60,000 nucleotides of DNA from Diphasiastrum complanatum (Eukaryota; Streptophyta; Lycopodiopsida; Lycopodiales; Lycopodiaceae), in NCBI GenBank assembly GCA_029204225.1, contig CM055093.1, forward strand, positions 27,007,566 to 27,067,565, in the 5' to 3' direction. Numbering within the stretch: the stretch's first letter is position 1; each line of letters begins with the position of its first letter. The position numbers were made by a program, and so were the translations under genes. Below the pieces are notes generated by a model that ran no database searches, had not been told where the DNA came from, and saw only the letters and a program-made list of their open reading frames with translations. Positions 1 to 10,659 of the stretch are shown piece by piece.

Positions 1-330
1 GCCATTTAGAAAGGCATTAATCACATCAAGTTGAAAAAGAGTCCAATTGAAAGTAGTTGCAAGAGAAATAATAAATCTTATAGTAACTAGTTTAGCAACA
101 GGAGTAAAAGTTTCATCAAAATCTACTCCCTTGGTTTGCAAGAACCCCTTTGTCACTAGCCTTGCTTTATGCTTGTTGATACTTCCATCTTGGTTGCACT
201 TCAATCTATAGATCCATTTGCACTCAAGTGGTCTTCTTCCATGAGGAAGATCCACAAGCTTCCATGTATGATTCTCCATAAGAGCATCATACTCCTTTTG
301 CATGGCATCCCTCCATTCATGTGATTGGAT
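1..330 (-). pseudogene. Ty1/copia reverse transcriptase fragment, cut by window edge
   Basis: Read on the minus strand this is an open frame of about 110 codons matching the N-terminal part of a copia reverse transcriptase. Recognisable pieces in order are EWRDAMQKEYDAL, a KWIYRLK block, KHKARLVTKGF, a TFTPVAKLVTIR block and a final QLDVINAFLNG. These are the standard conserved blocks leading to the first catalytic Asp (in QLDV). No stop codon occurs in the part seen. Similarity fades beyond about base 330, so the upstream integrase side is missing or diverged, and the palm YVDD motif would lie left of the window. It is a fragment of a larger element that cannot be judged from here. Confidence 0.85.
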
Positions 331-3275
331 AATAAGGTACAAGAGTAATACTCCTAGGATATAAGAATCTATTAGTGAGAAAAAGTAGGCTTACTAAACC
401 TATCCATAAGACTGAGAAATTAGAGAGGATTTGAAATTATCATGATCTAATACTCTCCACTACAGCTTGCAAATCAACAATCCTAGTGAAACTACAATGG
501 TCAAGTGAGAGGATTGGCACTTCTTGAGTGGGACCTGTATTATGTATGTCGGGCTAGCTATTGTTGGGAAGAAGAAAGACTATCCATTAAATCGAGATAA
601 AAAAAAAAGGTGGTCAGTTAGATGTTGGAAGGTTGAGATAAGCTTTGCCATGGGTGCTCCAAACTCTAAACAACATTGAAATAGCTGGAAAATGAAAAGG
701 AATTGATCTTTTGAAAAAGAATGTTTGCTTTAAAGTATGTATTCTGAAAGGTAAAATAATCATTCAATGCCACGAAAATGAACAATAGGAGATTGAAATG
801 ACATTTTTGTGCTCAATCTGAGAAAAGCTAGACACATTAGTTAGCTTTTAGCACATCCTCATAGCTCATGGCTTCACATCAAACCTAAAAGTAAATACAT
901 TGTCATGCAATTTCTAGAAATGAAAAAGATATCTCGTTTTCATGCTGGAACTCACGTATTACGGAAAGATCAGCTTCACATGAACTCCAGTAGCTCGAAA
1001 AATCAGCTTCTAAGGATGTAAGATGAACAAATCAGCTTCATGGATTCAAGAATGGGCTAATCAGCTTCATGGGTTCAAGAATTACGAGGATAGAGATGTC
1101 ACATATGTGTTTTCATAGCTAAAAGTATCGAATAAGTTACATATGAAAAGGGGAAAAGAAACAAAAAGAAAACCATAAAGTGGATCTGAGTCAGAGATCT
1201 GACAACTCGCAGCTTTATGTATTGTTTTTGAAGTGAGCAGAACTGAGGAAGGATGATGCAACAAGTACAAAAGAACGTTTTATAATTGCATGACAACCAG
1301 AGCCGCATTGAATAAAGGGCAAAAGCTGTACTGTGGCGGTGATCTGTTCTTGCCAGACTCCAGCATTGTCCATCACCCGTGCCCATGCACCACAGATTCC
1401 CCTTCCTATCTGTCGAAAATGGCCGCGCTCTTCGCTGCGGCCTGCATTGCGTTGAAATTTGAAGGTTGGACATTGGATCTTGGAGGGAAAGCATCGGACA
1501 AGCACATAGTGTTTTCATCATCACCTGGTGTCAAAAGATTGTAAGTTAATTAGGGCATGGAGGCTTGATTTTGCAATGTTTTAGCAATCATCAAAGAAAT
1601 TCGAGAAAGATCGAGAATCCAGATCTCACTGTATCTTGCCTTGGACACGAATACGATGAGTTGGAAATTAGAATTAGAAGAGGTGTTAGCCTACAGCACA
1701 GGGAATCGAATCGGGGTGGAAATGCCTATACCAATGTGCTAGAAGGTCTGAGCCAGCGCAAATAGTTATGCATAGCGTGCGCGGCTGTACACCTTCAAGT
1801 TGGATGATCGAGAAGAAAAGGTCGCACTGAGTTTTTTGGTACGTCGAGCAAATTTAAGCTCGATTTGTATGCGGCATGACTTTTCAGGGCTAATTCGTAA
1901 AAAACTTATGTCGATCTTAATGAAACAACTTTTCAACGGAGTATATTCATTTTGCTAGACACAGCAACAATTCTGGTTCAATCAAGCATTGTGATTATAA
2001 GTGAAAATTTCATGTCCAAGCCTGATAGAATAGCGGCAATAGCCCCGGTTGTGTGTCTTGGAAGATTAAATGTTTAAAGATATAGAGCTATTGAAGACTG
2101 GACCTACCAGCAATCAAAGCATGTGTAATAGCTAGGATGATACTATTCGAGGAATGGCTATGAAACTGTAGGCCAAAGTATGACATTATCTGTATCTTGC
2201 TCACTGTACGGCATCAAAAGCGTTAAATGATCGCTTTTCTTAGGAATAGGCGACTTCGGAGCATCGAAGCTTATTTATTGTGCCTTTGAAATAACTTTGA
2301 AATTGTTCTGCTAAAGTAACGGTACCGTTGACGAACGTTCATTCATTTGTCATTGCATCCTTTGATAATACACGCTCCTTCCGTTAGATGGCGTTTAACA
2401 GACATTTACTGTGCATTCAAGGTTACAGTTCAAGGAAAATGGTTTGCGAGAACTTTCGTCTTCTAGATAGGGGAAATGCACGAGCACATCTTCAAGCAGA
2501 TCTTTAGAGCTTATGATACACAAGTTTCTAAAGCAGGATTCTCTTTTTTCCAGTCGATAAATCCAATCAAAGTGACGATTACAACAAGGAACTAGATTCT
2601 TAAAGGTCTTTGAGCCAATTGATAATTAGCTGATCCTGGTTTTGGTTGTTGTGTCTATAACACCTTCTCCTTTCGGTTAATGAAAGGTTTTTATTTCTTT
2701 TACGATTCATAGGTGAATGTCTCAAATTCTCTAATTTACAATTCTGTGCAGCTTTGAGAAGTATGCCTGGTGTCTTCCGACCAAAAGTGGCCGACAAAGG
2801 CAGTCAATGCGGCTATTATCACATCCGCATAGTGCTACAGATTGCGTTTCGTTCTCATTAATCCCAATTAGTTCCTCCAAGCCAAAACATGAAATGCAAG
2901 CGAGGCTGTCGATCAGGAGTGTCAAGTGCAACAGATCCAAGCTTGCCGAACTTCCGATGTTGAGTCTCATGTTCAATCGTCTTTGAGCTGCACACATAAT
3001 TGCAGTGTCCCGCAACAAAGATGGGCATGCATCCAGATTTTGTTAGGTTGGAAAGGCTGAGGAATCTGGTTATCGAACAAGAAACGTGGATGGAGGTTGC
3101 GCCTACTTCGGTTTTCAGAGATCTTAGGAACATGAATTATAAGGTCATATGCTTGCGGTATTAGAAAGGCTGTTTAACCTTCTTTCTATATTTTCAAATG
3201 CTCAACCAGCAATACTTGTGCTTCTGAAGAAAATCGGCATAGAAGGTAAATGGTCAATAAGTTTCACCTAAGAAA
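331..3275. other. Gene-poor stretch upstream of the receptor kinase
   Basis: No gene could be supported. Several overlapping short open frames occur between 1082 and 1765 on both strands (the longest is 141 codons on the minus strand, 1099-1524), and again at 2600-3133, but none shows a recognisable domain, consistent codon use or splice structure. The last part, about 2.9-3.27 kb, must contain the promoter and 5' leader of the receptor kinase gene; no convincing TATA box or named regulatory site was recognised. Confidence 0.5.
966..1083 (+). repeat. Short degenerate direct repeat (AATCAGCTTCATGG unit)
   Basis: The core ATCAGCTTC occurs four times between about 968 and 1070. The last two copies are longer and nearly identical, each reading AATCAGCTTCATGG followed by ATTCAAGAAT or GTTCAAGAAT. 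Spacing is uneven (about 25-50 bases), so this is a small decayed tandem cluster, not an array with regular spacers. Confidence 0.55.
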
Positions 3276-6200
3276 ATGCAAGTCGCTAAAGGCAGGCATA
3301 ACTTGAAAGGACTGTTCAATATTTTGCTGCCGACGTTGTTCTTGCTTCAAACGCTCTCCCATGCATCGGGACTAAATTCTGATGGATTTGCTTTGCTTTC
3401 ATTCAAATGGTCCATTTACAGCGACCCACACTTATCTCTGTCTGACTGGAATGATAGGGATCAGACACCTTGCAATTGGTCAGGAATCTTATGCCTGAAA
3501 CTAGGTGCTTATGAGGATCCTAGGGTGGTCAGTCTTCAGCTTCCACAAATGGGGTTAGCTGGATCTATTCCAAAACAGCTGGGGCAGCTGACCTATCTGA
3601 GGACCATAGACCTGCAAAATAATCAGCTTATTGGCACGCTCCACCGAGAAATATTTGATGGTCTGTCTCTACGAAACATTCTTTTGTCTGAGAATCAGCT
3701 ATCTGGAATCATCCCTCCAGAAGTTGGTAATCTGAAGGACCTTGAATACCTGAATCTAGGAAATAACCGCTTAGTTGGAAGCATTCCTGACCCCATCACA
3801 AACTGCACTAGCTTGGTGAGTCTAGTTTTGAAAGAAAATACATTGACAGGCAGCATTCCTCATGGAATCGGTTCTAATCTTTCATTGTTGCAACAGCTGG
3901 ATTTGTCTTCCAATCGCCTGAATGGAAGCATTCCTGCAGATTTGGGTGATCTTTCCAATTTGCAGGGTACAATGAATTTATCAGACAATTGCCTTTCAGG
4001 TCCGATCCCAGCAAGCTTGGGGAAATTACCCCTTAATGTTAGTTTAGACCTTCAACAAAATGCTTTGTACGGACCAATCCCTCAGACAGGTGCACTCTCA
4101 AATCAGGGCCCGACAGCATTTCTTGGAAATCCCGGTCTCTGTGGCTTTCCCCTGAAAGTGGATTGCCCATCCTTGCCTTCTGAACCTCAGGACTTGCCGC
4201 CATCAGGAATAGCCGCAACTGAACCCCCAGGCACAAAACAAAGCAAGTCCTTTAACACAAAACAGATTGTAGCAATCGCAGTGGGAGATGTCTTTGGGAT
4301 CGCCATCATATGTCTGACGTTCATCTATTGCTACAGGCGTCACGCATTAAGAAAAGCCAAAAAGAATGCTAGGACCTGCTTAGAGAAAGCATCGTATAAA
4401 TATGATGGAAGCAGCCTTAGGGAGGGATCAGAACGAGAATCTGGAACAACAGAGCATGGAGACCTTGTGCATTTCAGTAAGGATTTCAAATTCGAGCTGG
4501 ACGATCTTCTGCAAGCATCAGCCTATGTGCTGGGCAAGAGTGGACCAGGAGTTGTGTATAGAGCTGTTCTTGAAGGGGGTACAACTGTTGCTGTGAGGAG
4601 CCTCGGGATAGAAGGAGATCAACACCATAAAGAAGTAGACAATGAAATACTGCTTATGGGCCGAGTTCGTCATCCAAATGTTGTGCGTCTGAGGGCATAT
4701 TTTTGGAGCGTACAGGAGAAGCTTCTTGTGTACGACTTCAAGGCTGGTGGAAACTTAGCAACTGCTTTACGAGGTTAGTACCTCTGCCATGATCATAGTT
4801 TTCTTCTGCTTCGCTATACTAGGATGTTTTCCTAGTCGCATAAGCTAAACAGAAGGTGTCTATTGGTGATAAGCGTGTCTGCTAAAGGCTATACTAGTCG
4901 TTGGCTTTTCCTATTAGTATCAGTCTGATTTCTATCTCAAATGCGTTGGCCTCTTGAATTTAAGCACCGGTAGCCATTAAGACGTTACAGGAATTTGGAG
5001 CAGCTCCTAGCACCAAGGAGTTTGTAGGAGCTTGTATCGAAAGCAATAGCTGCTTGACCAGATATGGACCTCCTGAATTTATCTGAAATGTAGTTCTACT
5101 TTGTTTTGCATTTGAATGGGTGTTTCAATTTGAAGGTACTCTGCCTTAGATACAGGAACTGGTATGCTGTACCCCATAGCTGTAGCACCTCAGGGGTTCA
5201 CTGCAGTGAGAAATGGGAGTGCAGCAGCTTGAAGGTCATACGCTAAGAACTTAGAAGTCACGTTCTATCACCATTTGTCGAGAATGTTATGCCTGGAAGG
5301 CCTTAATTTTGGACTAAAGGAATAATGTCTACTCCCAAATTGATAGTAACGATCCTAAGAGTTTACCAGTTTGAAAGTTTGAGTTCATCTCCCTTAGTAT
5401 TCATGATATTTAGAAATGTGTCTTGGAAGACCCCGGGAAAGGAGCTCCATGAATGTTAGATTTGAAGTGCTAATTGTACTAAAAGTAATATATGACGTCT
5501 GCACGCCAGAGCTCCTTGACATACAGTATGCCTTAATTATGTTCTTGATTTCCAAAATTTATCATTTTCACATGCTTGTAGGATCATATTCGCAAATCAG
5601 AGCCAATTGGAGCACGTAGAAGACAAGAATAAAATTGTATACAATGGAATAAAATTATTTTCTGTAGCAGATGCAACAATGTCTGGTCAGCTGTAAGGAA
5701 AACTGTGCTTGAACTAAAAGTTAACAGTTTGTTTTGAAGTATTTCATGTAGTTCCAGAATAGAAGCTATTGTGCTTGTGGCTGAACTTGATGACCAGGGA
5801 GTTCTTGTTTATGCAGGCTGCAGAAATGCAAAAGGACCTATGCAATGGGCTACTAGGCTCAACATAGCAAAAGGAGCAGCACAAGGCCTCGCTTATTTGC
5901 ACGACTGCGGAAGTCGCAAATATGCACATGGTGGTTTGAAGCCCTCGAAGATTCTTCTCGATGAAAACATGGAAGCTTGTATTGCAGATTTTAACGTAGT
6001 AAAGCTTCGGAGCCTGTGTAGTGTATCCTCAGCTGGTTGTCACGGATTGCTAGTCCCAGGCTCCAGGGCTTACAGCAATATCACAGAAATAACAATGGAT
6101 ACAATACATCTATTTAGGTCTTCACCATATCAGCCTCCAGAAGCTGCAGAAGATCCTATACCAACACAGAAGTGGGACGTGTATGCTTTTGGTGTCATTT

Positions 6201-6478
6201 TACTCGAGCTCCTGACAGGAAAATCACTACCAGTAAAGCTTGCATCATCTGAGCTGGATCTGGTGGCATGGGTTCACACGTCGTCTCAAGGGAGTACATC
6301 ATTTTCTAAAGTACTGGACCCCTCACTTCTTTTAGAACGAATGCATGTACAGCATGAAATGTTGGAGGTACTTCAAATAGCTCTTAGCTGTGTTGCAATT
6401 TCACCAGAACAGAGACCAAGAATGAAGCAGGTAGCTGAGTCTCTTGAGAACATTGGCTGTTCATCTTCCAAGTATTGA
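3276..6478 (+). CDS. LRR receptor-like protein kinase, subfamily III ZAR1-like, probable pseudokinase
   Basis: Two exons, 3276-4773 and 5817-6478, join in phase 1 to a 719-residue protein. Residues 1-30 form a signal peptide ending LSHA. An LRR N-terminal cap with PCNWSGILC (about 65-73) is followed by roughly six leucine-rich repeats (90-270), a proline-rich juxtamembrane spacer, a membrane helix (about 331-352, starting IVAIAVGDVFGIAI) and a kinase domain from about 405. The layout and the block YFWSVQEKLLVYDF before GGNLATALRG match the ZAR1-like membrane receptors of plants, which act in embryo and reproductive development in Arabidopsis. Catalytic residues are altered: the VAVK lysine is Arg441, the HRD aspartate is Gly539 (HGGLKPSK), the catalytic-loop Asn is Lys544, and DFG reads DFN (557-559). 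I infer a phosphotransfer-dead scaffold or co-receptor. No frame break is seen, so selection probably keeps the protein. Confidence 0.9.
4774..5816 (+). other. Intron of the LRR receptor kinase gene
   Basis: The donor is GAG|GTTAGT and the acceptor TTTATGCAG|GC, and together they restore a Gly codon split 1+2. The in-frame stop TAG at 4776-4778 lies just inside the intron, so a retained intron would give a membrane-anchored protein ending after about 500 residues without most of the kinase lobe. The intron sits between kinase subdomains V and VIa, after NLATALRG. The first-exon-like start GTG at 5771 and the 15 codons after it belong to the intron, not to a separate gene. Confidence 0.9.
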
Positions 6479-7748
6479 CACTCCATAGCTGGAAGACTAG
6501 CGAAGATGACTTATCATTTGCAGTGACCTGTTCCAATGCCTGTCCACAGTCATATCGCATTGGTAAAATCCTTCAGATACTCTTAGCTAAGAGATTGAAA
6601 ATACCATTCGATCACAGGAATCGCAGAAGAAGATTGGCATTCAATACAGGTCATCTTCAGCTTCAAGATTGATGCCCCATCATCTGATGCTGTGGTTAAC
6701 ATTTTTCCCATGGTGAAGAGGTACTATGCTTAAGCATGGCAACGGCCTGCTATATAGATCCATATTCATTTAGTTCAGTAAAAGAGGCAAATATAAATTT
6801 GTTGTAACTGTAGATGAACTGATTGGCTTCACAATAACGGAACCCTCATCCTTTGGTGGTCCTTCAAGCATGTAGTCATCTTTCGCCGCATCTTCATCCT
6901 TGACAGGAACTTCCTTCAATTCCCAAAAAAATCATGTTAAGGAGGCTGGAATCCAAGATTTGTAGATGAATTCAATAGAATTAATTAGTCAGCAGTCAGC
7001 ATCTGCTTTTGTGAATGCCACATGAGCAAACCCACCTTATGTTGGTGATATACAGAAAATTTTGACTCTTTATGGTTTGACTGTAAGAATTCAACTGATT
7101 CCTTCCACCTTTTGGTTCATTTGATGAACTAGACACACTACACAGTTGGTATTCAATCAACTGATAACTGCAAGTACATTTGCTGGAAAGATTCCTGTTG
7201 CTTGGGAAAGCCATCTTCAATTTGTCCTCATATTCAATTGAACTGCTTGGCAAAATCTATATGAAATTGCTTTGAACACATAATTGACACTTGATATAAC
7301 ACATGCAAACAACTGGCAAATTGAGTAATTTGATAGCCAATTCTCCTTGGAAACTATATCCATTTTGAAATTGCCTCGAATATGGTTCAGTGCTGGACAT
7401 AGGAGTAGCAGAAGATTGGAATGGTGACGAATTTAACATGCTCTCAGGAAAATGCCATGTTCAAGTTAATGGCCTTTCCAATTTTGCAACCTTTTCTCCC
7501 AGCATTGCATTCTCAAGTCCAAGAGCTTTTGGAAGCCACCCAGGATTGTTCATTTGCAGAAGCACGTAAGAGCATGAGGTAGATAAATGTTAGATTGAAA
7601 TCTCTGTTTGTAGGTACTCTGATTGTTTTGCAGCGATGGGCCCAAGTAGATCATGCAGACTTGAATTACGATGCAGTTAAGTAGTTCGTGGAGCTTGTGT
7701 GTAGAGGATAAGTTATTTCCTGAGTTATTTCATGCCACACACATGGGT
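6479..7748. other. Downstream region of the receptor kinase; possible decayed minus-strand gene
   Basis: The first few hundred bases should hold the 3' untranslated region. On the minus strand, 7556 down to 6996 shows three consecutive open stretches in related frames: a 30-codon piece from an ATG near 7550 with LGLENAMLGEKVAKLERPL, a Ser/Pro/Gln-rich piece (7439-7257) with SSATPMSSTEPYSRQF, and a Ser/Asn-rich piece (7253-6996). The composition looks like a plant regulatory protein broken by stops or small introns, but I cannot name a family, and it may be chance. Confidence 0.25.
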
Positions 7749-8095
7749 GGTTTCACATGGACTGTAAGTCCAAAAGGCCCAAATACTTTACATTAATTGG
7801 TGGAGCCACTCCAAGAGGGGTTCCCCCTGGTTGAGAGTTGTCGCTAATGCCAACGATTACTCATACCAAGGGAGTACCTTGGGCCTCTTGTAGTACTAGG
7901 GGTAAGTGGTGGGCCCTTGCTCTCCCCTCCAATGAAAACCATAGATTCATTATCTAATTTGAATTTAGACAATAAATGCTATTGCCTTTCAAATGAAAGG
8001 GCCTTTCACATGGAATGACGTGAAAGGACTTGGGCTTTCAAATTGGGAGGTAAGTGCAAATTTTGAAATGGCCCTGGACTTTTCCATGTGAAACC
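7749..8095. mobile_element. MITE-like fold-back element, 347 bp
   Basis: The left end GGTTTCACATGGA (7749-7761) is repeated in inverted form at the right end, TCCATGTGAAACC (8083-8095). The similarity continues inward as a degenerate inverted repeat (GTCCAAAAGGCCCAAAT on the left against ATTTTGAAATGGCCCTGGAC on the right). A third copy of the motif, TTTCACATGGAA, lies near 8005. No coding capacity is present. A clear target duplication was not found, so the superfamily is not assigned. Confidence 0.6.
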
Positions 8096-9577
8096 TCAGT
8101 ATGTTATAGTGTGTCTTCTCATCTTTCAAGTTGCTTTGATTCCTTTAGCTATCCCCTTTTAAACTCATTGGTCCTCCAATATAAGTTGGTTTAATATATG
8201 ACTGCAACATGGCAGCAGGGGATAGGGGGTTGATTGAATTGGCAACTCAATAGTAATGAGCTAGCAGATGACATTCTGCACGCTAAAGAGTCACAGGCGA
8301 GGCCTGCTGGAGAGGTCGAGATTGATTCTTTATTAGGCATAATGTCATTTGCTTGGCTCATTCCATTACGTAAGGATAGTGACTATTTTTTCACATGACC
8401 ATTATGCAATTGAAGTTGCATTTGAAAAACATAATCAATGTTTTCAAAATTGAGAATGTTGATGTAAAAATTTCAAAACCATAAATTTTTGTGAATATTT
8501 TCATTACAATTCTCAGGTGGAGAGCCAAAGTTGACACATAGCACATGAAAATTATGGTTGAATGTGCATGTGGAAAGTGAACCAACTGTGCATGTGCCAT
8601 ATGTGATAGCCTCTCATTGGTTATCCACATGCACATTCCGTCAAAAAAACAATCAAGAAAACATGTAAAAGAAATTTCGCACATGATGGGAAGACTAGGA
8701 AACAAAAAAAATTGGGGAAAAAATAGAAAAAAAAAATGGAAAAGAAAATTTTGAAGGAAAAAACAGAAGACCCTTTTTTTAAGAGAAAAAAAAACTAAAA
8801 AATATATATATATATATTCAAAAAGCAGCCCCCCTCTCCCGGCCCCCCCCCCCCAAAAAAAAAAGAAAAAGGAACCTTTGCATTCGGCATTACGCAGGGG
8901 AAGGTTTATCCCTTTCGAAGTTCCAGAGTTCTAGAGCCTCAAGTTTGCCGAAATGACCTTCAAAAGGCTACCCTCAAAGCAAAATTCAATGTTTTGTTTT
9001 GAAATATATCCTCGCTTCTCAAAATAACTTTTGTAATGGAAGGTGGATTTATTTGAAAGGCACTCTCCTTGTCTTACATAAATTTTTGTAAGTTTCTCTC
9101 AAAGGTCAGGTTCTTTGACGGGTCTAAAAAAATACTTCCTCTATCTAGTTCACACTTCAGAAATGAGAGACTTCATATAATTAATTTTTTTTTTAAGATT
9201 CTCAAATTTATTGACTAAGATCAAATGCATGTCCTTAAAAGGAAGTATTAAAATTTATCGAAAAATTTAAACCCGATCCAATCCGATCCTGGGTCGAACA
9301 AGTTTGAAAACAATTGATCTTTCATATTTTTCCGGTTGCTGCACACATACCATTAATATTCCCGGCGGTTATTTAAATGGAAATATTAGTTGTCCTAGGT
9401 TGACGTCATGGAAATCTAGACCTCCTCTTCTTGTCTCTTCCACCACTTTTCCTGACCATCGTTGTTACTGCTACCATAGCGGATTCTTCAGTGATTTTCT
9501 GATTTCCTTGCGCAAAGCGTTTTTCTCCAGATTTTACAGTAGTGCTATAGAATTTTTTATCTTTTTCTTACAAAGAA
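8096..9577. other. AT-rich and low-complexity stretch without a supported gene
   Basis: Only short open frames occur. From 8700 to about 8880 the sequence is nearly pure A-rich, then alternating AT, then a run of C followed directly by a run of A. The C-run/A-run junction at 8845-8865 is a homopolymer pair prone to sequencing error. Upstream of 9578 I see no promoter that I would defend. Confidence 0.5.
8700..8870. repeat. Low-complexity A-rich, AT and C-run tract
   Basis: Purine-rich A tracts (8700-8800) pass into a short AT dinucleotide run (about 8800-8818), then into a C-rich block (8828-8855) and an A run (8856-8866). This is simple sequence with no coding meaning. Confidence 0.85.
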
Positions 9578-10659
9578 ATGGCGTCTACTCGTGCGTGGAA
9601 AGAGATTCCATTCGCAGAATGGAGAATGGCTGTAGAGCTCTTCAAATTGACTACGATTAAGTATAAAGATAATTCATTGCTGTTGACCGATATTTGTGAT
9701 GAAATGGCAGATGGAGTTCGAATTAGAGAGAGCGTATGTTATTTCTCAGTACAAAACAGTACTATTGAGCTTACAAGAGATGACTATGAAGAATGTTTTG
9801 GATTACCTACGCAGGGTTCGATGAAGAAAACAAGAAAAATAACAGATTCTACGCTTCTTGACGAATGGTTTGATTTGTCAGAAGGTGAAGACTCCATTTA
9901 CCAAGAGAAAAAAGGCTACAAGGTTAGCTACTTGAAGGACTCTACATCCATAGAGTTTGAGAAATGGATGTACGACACGGTGTTCGGAGCAGACCAAAAT
10001 GCTACTATTTCTACTTCCAGTTTAGGGTACCTGTTGTAGTCATAATGAGAAACCGATGGATTTGGCCACAGTTTCATATCAGATGTTCGTGAAAGCTTTG
10101 AAGAAATCTCAGCACATTAGATTGTGGGGATCTTAGCTGAGTCATCTGGCTTCCCATCTAGAATTATTGAATGAAGGTGAGATTGGAATCATTACTCGCA
10201 CTATGGACCATATGATAGAAGATGTCGTGAAGACAAGTGAAACCCGACAAGCTGCCGAAGAAGAACATAATTCAGAAACGGAGACAATCCAGATTGATGA
10301 TTCGCAGTCATTGATGGATCATATGATGGAGGAGCAGCATGGAATCGACATGGTTGGAGATGTGCATACCATAGAGAGCCCTAATCGAATGGGTGGAGCT
10401 GCCGAGGAGGATATTGAGGATTTGGGGTACGAAAATGCATACAAGCCTTCATGAGGAAGTTCGAGATAACCTAAAAAGGGTAAACATAAAGGCAGCTGCC
10501 AAAGAAGCCCTAAAATTTCATTTGGATGACTTAACTAATACTGTAATTTTTCCAACGTTGCAATCCTTCTTGAATAATACTCAGAGTTTTTTAGAATACG
10601 TTAGAAAGAGCCACCAGAAAGATATGGTGGAGTGCATTAATCTTGCGGACCACCAGTGA
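9578..10659 (+). pseudogene. Broken gene of unknown family, probably transposon-borne
   Basis: Three open pieces read as one protein: 9578-10039 (153 codons), about 10041-10454 in a second frame, and about 10430-10659 in a third. The breaks are a stop at 10037-10039 with a +1 shift, a TAG near 10137 and a shift near 10440. The first part is hydrophilic and contains IELTRDDYEECFGLPTQG, which resembles the hydrophobic 'xxLxxxDxxxxxGLPxxG' core seen in plant-mobile-domain and other transposon-linked plant proteins. The middle is strongly acidic (EEEHNSETETIQIDDSQ). The end is helical (VRDNLKRVNIKAAAKEALKFH). I do not recognise a named domain with confidence. The codon pattern is coherent across the breaks, so a once-real gene is likely. 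Confidence 0.5.

Noticed and set aside
1099-1524. 141-codon minus-strand frame and an overlapping 84-codon plus-strand frame as genes
   Set aside because: No domain, signal or splice context, biased composition (Cys, Phe, Ser), and the frames shadow each other on opposite strands.
5771-6478. Separate kinase gene starting at the GTG codon 5771
   Set aside because: The first 15 codons lie upstream of a good splice acceptor, and joining at 5817 restores phase and the kinase subdomain order with the exon at 3276-4773.
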